Assembly (NCBI GenBank): GCA_015956445.1
Contig: WIUZ02000001.1
Span: forward strand, 1,302,001 to 1,366,000
Direction of reading: 5' to 3'
Length of the DNA: 64,000 nt
Source: Thelephora terrestris
Taxonomy: Eukaryota > Basidiomycota > Agaricomycetes > Thelephorales > Thelephoraceae
Of the stretch, positions 56,895 through 64,000 are shown piece after piece. A program made the translations under genes and the position numbers. A model generated the notes under the pieces. That model saw nothing but the letters and a program-made list of their open reading frames with translations, was not told where the DNA came from and ran no database searches. Within the stretch, counting starts at the first letter, position 1. Every line of letters starts with the position of its first letter.

Positions 56895-59060
56895 ATGGCG
56901 GCACCTCCCTTCTATATGCCCCTCTCGCACACTCGCGACGCTCCCAAGTTCCGAGAGGATGAGCGAGGCTTCAAGGCCTTCTTCAAGAATGTCTCGGAGC
57001 TCGCGAAGCGTGCGGGACTCACAGACGCTGACGCTATTGAGTGGGCGATCTCCTACGGCGGCGACGAGAGTGAAAACTGGGAGAATGTCGCTTGTATGGC
57101 TCCTGGACGTGTTCCCCCTCCTACCCTCGACGAATTTAGGGAGGAAGTACGTCTGCGCTACCCCCACCTACTCAGCGATCGTCGCTACAGCATCATGGAC
57201 CTCCACAGACACATGGAGGCGACCCAGTGCTTCCGCACAATGTCTCAGGACGAAGTCGGCGCATATTATCGGAAGTTTACCACGATTTCGGACTATCTCA
57301 TCGCGCAGGATCGTCTCTCCACTCGCGAGCGGAACGCCTTCTACCTAAAGGGTTTCCCGCAGTTTATTCGCACCTTGATGAAGCAGAGGCTCGCGATAAA
57401 GAAGCCCGACGTTCGTCCCGCTGACGGCTATAGCTTGGAGGACCTCCACGAGGCCGCTATCTTTGCTGTGGATTCCCGAGATCCCGACAGCGAGATAAAG
57501 GTCGAACCGGAGATCAAGGTCGAGAAGAATGGACAGATGGAGGAACTGCTGAAGATGATGGGCACCCTTCTCGCTCAGAATCAGCGCAACTCAGCCCCTC
57601 CCGTCGCGACGCAGCAGTATCCCAGGACGGATGGTTACCCTACTCCGGGAGGAGTAGCACAAAACCCCCCCCAGTGGGAGCCTCAGCCTCGTCCTCAAAG
57701 CTACTGCATGTTCTGCAATGCTCCCGACCACTTCCTCCGTGTCTGTCCCATCGTTGGGCAGTACCTCCAGCAGGGAAAGATCATTAGGAACAGCGATAAC
57801 AAGATCACTCTTCCCGATGGTCGATTCCTCCCTCGAACGGTTCCCGGCAGTTGCATGCGCGAACGTCTCGACAACTACGCCGACTGGAAACGTCGCAACC
57901 CTCAGAGGAACCAGTACGAGCCCGCCGCGACCAACTTCTTCGAGAGCAACGACGAGTACGCCTTTGAGGTCGAGGTCTCTTCCTTTGAGCCCAATGAGAT
58001 CGACGACGAGATCCAGGTTATGCACGCAAAGATAAACTCTCTTCTCGAAGCTCAGAAGGCTCGTCGCGAACAGTTCGATGGTGTTGAGGTCCCTCCTCGC
58101 AAGACTGGGTTCCCTTCCCGCCAGAAGGCCCCAGCTCCTCCTCCCGCTTCCTCTCCTGCTCCCGCTCCCCCTCAGCCGAATATCCACGGCCAGCGAGTTC
58201 CCCTAAAGCCATTCCCTCATCGGGATACCCCTCCTCACCTCGCTGGGAAGCCTGGAGCACCTGTAGATCCTCCCGCTCGTCCCCAAGGTCCTATGAAGCC
58301 TCTCGACATGCCCCCCAAACCTTCTGCCAATGACTCGAAGCATCGCTACCACTCTGCGATCGAGTCCTCTGTCAACGTCAACGATGTCATTGACAGGGCT
58401 CTAGATGCTAAGGTCCAGATCTCAGCTCGCGAGATCCTGGCTGTCTCGACGGATGCGCGCAAGCATGTCAAGGACTTGGTCTCGACGCGAAAGGTTGCGG
58501 CAAACCTTATCGCAAAGGATTCTACGGATTCCTACCTTACCTCCTTCTTGGAGCCCGATTCTCCCGCAGTTTATCTCGACGTCCACAAATATGATCCGAC
58601 GACTTCCTCTGCTGCTCCCTCCCTCCCGCTACGAGTTATCTATCCTACCTTCGCACCAGGAGTCGAACCTGAGTGCATTCTGGACAGTGGAGCGCAAATC
58701 GTCGTGATGCGGAAGGATATCTGGGAGAAACTTCGGTCTCCTATCACTGCCAACAAGGCAATGGCTATGGAGTCTGCGAACAGTGGTACTACTCTGACCC
58801 TCGGGATGGTCGAGCAGCAACCTGTCACTCTAGGACAGATCACTGTTTTCTTGCAGATCCAGGTCGTTGAGGACGCTCCTTTTGAGGTTCTTCTTGGTAG
58901 ACCCTTCTTTGACGTCCTATCTTGCATGGATATCAGCCACGCTGGCGGTATTCACAAGATTCATGTCAGAGATCCCAAGACTGGAACTCCCTACGTCTTC
59001 TCGACGAGCCCTCGTCCGCCCAAGCCTTCGCGAGGACCTGCCGTAAATTTTTGTTTGTAG
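56895..59060 (+). CDS. Ty3 Gag with zinc knuckle and aspartic protease
   Basis: ATG at 56895 (MAAPPFYMPLSHTRDAPKF), chosen because upstream codons in the frame lack an ATG close by and this matches the usual Gag start. The capsid-like helical region is at residues 20-190. A CCHC knuckle, CMFCNAPDHFLRVC, lies near 57708-57749. A long Pro-rich linker follows (about 58090-58300). The protease motif is ECILDSGAQIVVMRKDIW (about 58672-58725), then PFEVLLGRPFFD. The frame is intact to the TAG at 59058-59060. Gag forms the particle that packages the RNA; the protease matures it. The pol ATG follows after 8 bases in another frame. Confidence 0.85.
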   Translation: MAAPPFYMPLSHTRDAPKFREDERGFKAFFKNVSELAKRAGLTDADAIEWAISYGGDESENWENVACMAPGRVPPPTLDEFREEVRLRYPHLLSDRRYSIMDLHRHMEATQCFRTMSQDEVGAYYRKFTTISDYLIAQDRLSTRERNAFYLKGFPQFIRTLMKQRLAIKKPDVRPADGYSLEDLHEAAIFAVDSRDPDSEIKVEPEIKVEKNGQMEELLKMMGTLLAQNQRNSAPPVATQQYPRTDGYPTPGGVAQNPPQWEPQPRPQSYCMFCNAPDHFLRVCPIVGQYLQQGKIIRNSDNKITLPDGRFLPRTVPGSCMRERLDNYADWKRRNPQRNQYEPAATNFFESNDEYAFEVEVSSFEPNEIDDEIQVMHAKINSLLEAQKARREQFDGVEVPPRKTGFPSRQKAPAPPPASSPAPAPPQPNIHGQRVPLKPFPHRDTPPHLAGKPGAPVDPPARPQGPMKPLDMPPKPSANDSKHRYHSAIESSVNVNDVIDRALDAKVQISAREILAVSTDARKHVKDLVSTRKVAANLIAKDSTDSYLTSFLEPDSPAVYLDVHKYDPTTSSAAPSLPLRVIYPTFAPGVEPECILDSGAQIVVMRKDIWEKLRSPITANKAMAMESANSGTTLTLGMVEQQPVTLGQITVFLQIQVVEDAPFEVLLGRPFFDVLSCMDISHAGGIHKIHVRDPKTGTPYVFSTSPRPPKPSRGPAVNFCL

Positions 59061-59068
59061 GCGATTCT

Positions 59069-62000
59069 ATGAGCCCCTCCCGACCACGTTTCAGTCATAG
59101 CGAAGCGTCTGGTCCCCTCCTAGAATCGTTGCGATCTTTCGGCTTCCTGCAGGCTCTCAATAGCAGAACTCCTCCTTCCTCTCAGCGATCATATAATCAG
59201 TTTTCATGCATGTCTCCCACGTTGCCTCTCGCCTCATATGCACCACCATCGGCATCGTTTTCCAGCTCTTGTCTCCCTTTCTTTCCCGACCCTGTTCCTT
59301 CGTTTTCTTCAGATGTCTTACCTTCGTCTCCCGTTCCTTTTCCTACCTCCCGTTCCTTTTCGCGACTTGTTCCCGACCCTTTGGACTGTACTAATATTTC
59401 TTCGGACTCTTGTACTTCTTCGGACTTGGCACTTACTTTAGATTCTGACAATCAATCGTTTTCCTCTTATTCTGCGCATGACTTAAGTTCTCCCTCTTCG
59501 TTCTCCACAAGCCAGTTTGTTTCTCCCAACTTCTACTCCACTTCTTCTTGCTTTTCATTCTACGAACAGCCTTCTTTCAATATCTCCCCTCCCTCTTCTC
59601 CCGACGTTATCTCTACGCCCATTGGCTCATTCCCTATTGTACCTTCACCCTCCCGCATTATCCCCCTTCCTTCTCGACAGGTTCCCGATTTTAGATCTAG
59701 ATTCCCTTCTCCATCTTCTCTTCGTAGTACTGGTCCTATTGTTTCCTCCACATCTTCCACTTCAGTAGATTTCTATAGTTCTCTCACCTCCTTCTTCACC
59801 TCCTTCCCCTCCATGGATCGTCGCGACGCCTTCCTGTCTTTTGCCGCCCTCCGTAACGCCATCCCGCCATCCCCTACAAATCCCTACACACCTCTCCAGC
59901 TTGCTAGCGTCTGGCTTACTGAGCACTTCACTCAGAGCCCCTTTCTGGATCTAGGTTCTGATGGCGACTTCGAATCCCTTCTCTACAAGAAGGTGGCAAA
60001 CAAGACTAGGCCGGTAGCGACGACCCTGCCAGAGAACTTCCGGATTGTCCGTCACGAGCATCCCGATCCCCTCGCGAATCTCCTCCCTCTCCCTTCTCAT
60101 CCTCCCGACTTCATCCCGATGGGGAGATTCACTCGCGAGCGCCGTGACAAGATGGACATCGGGAAGGATCTTCTCTGGCCTGAAGAGATCAAACTAGCTG
60201 AGTGGATTGTTGCCCAGCATCACGCAGCTTTCGCCTGGACTGACGAGGAACGAGGTGCCTTTGATCCCCAGTACTTCGCGCCCATCGAGATCCCTCATAT
60301 CTCGCATGTTCCGTGGGTTCTGAAGCAAGGCCCTATTCCTCGTGGCATCCTTCAGGAAGTCATCAGGATCATCGAGGACAAGTGGCGGTCAGGTGTCTAT
60401 GAACCCTCCTCTTCGTCCTACAACTCCCGATGGTTTTGTGTCTTCAAGAAGAATGGCAAGTCCCTCCGCCTAGTCCACTCTCTGGAGCCGTTGAACGCAG
60501 TCACTGTTCGCAATGCCGCGATGCCTCCCTACACCGAGATCGTTGCAGAGGACTTTGCTGCGCGATCTATCTACACCACTCTCGACCTCTATGTTTCCTT
60601 TGATCAACGCCAGCTTCACGAGAGGTCTCGCGACATGACTACCTTCAACACTCCTCTGGGTTCCTTCAGGCTCACCGTTCTCCCGATGGGCTGGACGAAC
60701 TCTCCCGCCGTTCTTCAGGGTGACGTCACTCACATCCTAAGACCCGAGATTCCTCACTGGACTCAACCCTTCGCTGATGACGTCCCTATCAAAGGTCCTA
60801 AGTCTCGCTACGAGCTTCCCGACGGTTCCTACGAGACCGTTCCCGACAATCCCGATATTCGGCGATTTGTCTGGGAGCATCTCGAGGCTGTCCATCGTAT
60901 CATCCAGCGAGTAGAGTCCTACAGAGCTACGTTCAGCGGGAAGAAGGCTTTTATTGGTGTCCCTCGTGCTGATATCCTCGGACATGTTTGTACTTACGAA
61001 GGCCGAGTTGCAGATCCTTCGCGCGTGCAGGCTATCCAGGACTGGCCCATCCCGAAGAGTGTTTCCGAGGTTCGCGCGTTTTTGGGCACTTGTGGAGTTC
61101 TCAGGATCTTCATCAAGGGCTACACGCTCGTCGCGAGGCCTCTGATTCATCTCACTCGGAAGGGTATCACCTTCGAGATCGGCCCCCAGCAGCTAGAGTC
61201 TATGGCGAGACTCAAGGCTATCATCCTCTCCTCTCCTGCCTTGCGCCCCATCGAGTATGAGTCTGACAGACCAGTTATCCTCGCTGTCGACTCCTGCGCA
61301 AACGGCGTTGGGTACATTCTCTTCCAGACTGGAGAGAATGGGAAGCGCTATCCCAGCAGGTTCGGTTCTATCACCTTCAACGATCGCGAGTCTCGCTACT
61401 CCCAGGCTAAGCTCGAGCTCTATGGCCTCTTCCGTGCCCTCAAGCACACTCAGATCTTTACCATCGGTGTGCAGAAGCTGGTTGTAGAGATGGACGCGAA
61501 GTTCGTCAAGGGCATGATCAACTCCCCTACCTTGCACCCTAACGACGCCGTGAACCGCTGGATATCTGCTATCCTCTTGTTTGACTTCGAGCTCGTCCAT
61601 GTTCCCGCAGAGAAGCATACTGGAGCTGATGGACTGTCCCGACGTCCTCGCGCTCCAGAAGATCCTCCCCGCGACGATGGTGACGAGCTCGAGGACTGGA
61701 TTGACTCGAACACTGGTTTCTATATTGACCTTCACACTCCCTCTTTTCATGACCCTCTTCTCTCCATAGTTCATTCCTATATTTCGGACTCACCTACTAT
61801 TCCTTCATCTGTAGTTCCCGCTTTCCTGCTTCCCTCTTGTTCTCCTACTTCGCTTGTTTCTTCTTATTCCGCTTCACATGTTCCTTCCCCTTCTATTCGC
61901 TCTCCTTCCCCTCTATCTTCTCCCCCTCTCGAGATCCCTCGCTCGGTGAAGGCCCTTCGTCGCAATGACAGAGTTTCCCTTATTCGCCAGTTTTTGACCG

Positions 62001-63346
62001 ATCTTTCGCGACCTCCCGATCTTTCTGACGAGCAGTACAGACTCTTCATCCGACAAGCCACTGACTACTTTCTTTACGAAGGTAGCCTCTTTCGGAAGTG
62101 TCAGTCGGGATCCCCTCAGCTTGTCCCGAAGCCTAGTGAACGCCTTGAGCTTGTTCGCTACGCTCACGATGTTCTAGGACACAAGGGTATCTTCGCGACG
62201 ACTCAGTCTCTCTCAGTCCGATTCTGGTGGCCTGAGCTTGCCAAGGACGTCCGCTGGTATACTAGGACTTGCCACGAGTGTCAGGTGCGACAGACCAAGT
62301 ACTTCCACATCCCTCCTATTGTCCCGCCTGTCCCCTCGCTCTTCCGCAAGGCTCACATGGATACCTTCCTCATGCCTCGCGTCGGGAACTATCGCTACGT
62401 GGTCCACGCCCGCTGCGCGATGAGTTCTTGGCCTGAGGGACGTGCTACTACTGCGGACTCTGCTAAGGTCATCTCGACGTTCATCTTCCAGGACATCCTC
62501 TGCCGTTGGGGTGGTCTCGACGAGATTGTCACCGACAATGCTGCTCCCTACATCGCTGCTGTTGATATGCTTGGAGAGCAGTACGGGATCTGACACATTA
62601 GGATCTCGGGCTACAACTCTCAGGCTAATGGGATCGTTGAGTCGAAGCATTTCGATGTTCGCGAGGCTATCATGAAGACTTGTCAGGGCAACGAGGCCAA
62701 GTGGCGCGAGGTTCTCCCGCAGGTTTTCTGGGCTGAGCGCGTTACTATCCGCAAGGCGACTGGCTACTCCCCCTACTTCCTGGCTCATGGTGTCCACCCA
62801 CTCCTACCATTCGATATCACCGAAGCCACCTATCTAGCCCCCACCCAGGATTTTGGCATCACTACTGAGGAGTTAGTCGCGCTTCGTGCCCAGCAGCTCG
62901 CAAAACGTCCCGAAGATCTTGAAGACATGCGTCAGAGGGTTGCGAAGTCTCGTCGGAAGAATCTGGAGCAGTTCGAACTGCGCCATGGTTCCCGCATCGT
63001 TGATTTCGACTTCGAGTCCGGAGCTTTGGTTCTGGTGCGCAACACTCGCGTTGAGGAGTCCTTGAACAGGAAGACCAAGCCTCGCTACCTCGGTCCAATG
63101 GTCGTTGTGCGCAAGACAAAGGGGACATCGTATATTGTGGCCGAACTCGATGGAGCACAGTCTCAGCTTCGCGTCGCAGGCTTCCGACTCATTCCCTACT
63201 TCCCACGCACGGCTACTGATATCCCGCTGGTCTCTGATCTGGACGATGATGAGGACTTCACTTGGGATGATCCCGAGGATGTCCGCTACCTTTCTTCCCT
63301 TCCCGACGACCATTCCTATGTTTCCCTATCCCCTCCTTCCCTTTGA
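59069..63346 (+). pseudogene. Ty3 Pol: reverse transcriptase, RNase H, integrase, one stop codon
   Basis: ATG at 59069 (MSPSRPRFSHSEASG). The first 350 residues are Ser/Pro/Phe-rich and without a known domain. Reverse transcriptase runs from about 60350: YNSRWFCVFKKNGKSLRLVH, the TLDLYVSFDQ acid, LPMGWTNSPAVLQ, and FADDVPIKGP as the YxDD-type box. RNase H has ILAVDSCANGVGYILFQ (about 61270) and HTGADGLSRRP. Integrase has the H-H-C-C finger (HDVLGHKG ... CHECQ), MDTFLMPRVGNYR (first Asp), EIVTDNAAPYI (second Asp), then a TGA at 62591-62593, then [20 protein letters not shown] (Glu). After it comes a GPY/F-like module ([20 protein letters not shown]) ending at 63346. A single stop in an otherwise open 1,400-codon frame disables this copy unless it is read through. 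CGA to TGA at a CpG would explain it. Confidence 0.85.
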
Positions 63347-63738
63347 TTAGCACATCTCATCCCTATGTTACGCTATTCCCCTTTCATCCATCCCGACTCA
63401 CTGCTATGCCTTTATATCATCCACTTCTACGTCCCGCCCATATTGTTCTTGACCACGGACTATTCCTCATTGTTTCTTGCTCCATTTATTCGTTCACTCT
63501 TCCTATCTACACGACTTTACTCTTTCATTTGGACTTTACTATCAGACACTTTCTATATCCACAAAGCACCTCTTCTAGTTAGATTTCCTTTCGTTCCACA
63601 CTCCCTCTATCCCGACTTTTCCCTATTTCTCGCTATTCCTTTCTCTCGGCCTCCCGAGTTTCTATCAGAAGTCCCAAGGAGACTCCTCTTGCGCCTCAAG
63701 ACAACCGAGGACGGTTGCTCTCTGAAGTCCCAAGGAGA
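63347..63738 (+). other. Ty3 3' untranslated region with duplicated polypurine-like motif
   Basis: No gene. AGAAGTCCCAAGGAGA occurs at about 63668 and TGAAGTCCCAAGGAGA at about 63722, the second directly before the 3' LTR, so AAGGAGA is the likely polypurine primer site. The first copy suggests a small duplication of about 56 bp. Confidence 0.5.
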
Positions 63739-64000
63739 TGTCGTGACCATATTTCGGATACTATCCGGAATCGCGACCTTCTCTCGACTATCGACAACCG
63801 CTGCGCGAGGTCTAGATGACTTCCCTCAGCATTCTCGACTGTCCCGATGAGGATTCGCTGTCCCTTCACTTCGCTACACTTCCCTCTCTCCTTATCCCCC
63901 TTCGTGACATCGCGACGTCCCGACGTTTTCCCCTTTAGACCTGCGACCTGCGCCCCCTCGACCCGCGACCTGTGACCTGCGTTTCTTAGCATTTAGTATC
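63739..64000 (+). repeat. Ty3 3' LTR, first 262 bases
   Basis: It matches 55534-55795 with one difference, CCGTATT against CCATATT near the start, a G-to-A change at a CpG. The window ends inside it. Confidence 0.92.

Larger units (their letters stand above)
55534..64000 (+). mobile_element. Young Ty3-type LTR retrotransposon inserted in the copia element (3' end outside the window)
   Basis: 5' LTR, primer-binding-site candidate, gag-protease, pol and the start of the 3' LTR are all in order. The two LTRs share 261 of the 262 comparable bases, so the insertion is recent. The left target bases are CCCGC (55529-55533); the matching copy would lie beyond 64000. Confidence 0.92.

Noticed and set aside
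1-64000. A CRISPR array or bacterial operon
   Set aside because: The regular repeats are palindromic subrepeats inside transposons. Introns and eukaryotic transposon families are throughout, and no Cas-like protein is seen.

Overview
The window reads as a repeat-rich piece of a basidiomycete genome, most likely an Agaricomycete. The evidence is introns of about 48-55 nt with GT/AG ends, a KDZ (Kyakuja-Dileera-Zisupton) transposase with a CxC2-like cysteine cluster, a Tnp2/CACTA-type transposase, genes resembling the DUF6532 and DUF6698 families, a RecQ-like helicase remnant of the kind common near basidiomycete telomeres, and Ty3 and Ty1/copia elements of mushroom type. I see no rRNA, tRNA or CRISPR array. 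No housekeeping gene was recognised: nearly everything is transposon, transposon cargo, or a broken gene with a transposon in it.

Layout. 1-6187: three copies of one unrecognised coiled-coil gene family (one nearly whole, at 4023-5758) separated by foldback elements. 6188-22820: a composite in which a 16-kb KDZ transposon (6491-22400, 1463-bp inverted arms) sits between two halves of a foldback element. The KDZ unit carries a minus-strand transposase, a minus-strand gene with a Cauli_VI/RNase H1-N-like domain, and a divergent plus-strand gene. Its transposase is split by a purine-rich LTR-like repeat, which is itself split by a 3-kb palindrome (11690-14701) carrying telomere-like CCTAA/CCCTAA/CCTAAA tracts. 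22821-24702: a 5'-truncated Tnp2 transposase. 24703-38056: decayed material with an LTR-like block, a foldback element, RecQ-helicase remains in minus orientation, a possible related piece in plus orientation, and a pogo/DDE_1 transposase remnant. 38057-46093: two minus-strand gene-family members, each cut by a foldback element. 46592-50947: a nest of foldback elements, a solo LTR and a second copy of the palindrome's outer arm. 50948-55533: a DUF6698 remnant and a Ty1/copia element with three in-frame stops. 55534-64000: a young Ty3 element that landed in the copia reverse transcriptase; the window ends in its 3' LTR.

The unifying feature is a group of at least five families (A-E) of long, near-perfect palindromic elements of about 0.5-1 kb. 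They begin CACTGGGG-NCA, end in the inverse, contain no open gene, are built almost wholly of short inverted subrepeats, and are flanked by perfect 3-bp target-site duplications in ten of the twelve copies that have both ends. The 3-bp duplication and CACTG terminus fit the CACTA/EnSpm superfamily, and a Tnp2-type transposase lies directly against one copy. Four copies lie in coding exons, where removing the element plus one 3-bp duplication rejoins the frame. Several premature stops fit C-to-T (or G-to-A) changes. Order of events, youngest first, is inferred from nesting: Ty3 into copia; a family A element into a family B element; a family C element into the palindrome copy; the palindrome into the LTR-like repeat in the KDZ transposase; KDZ into a foldback element.
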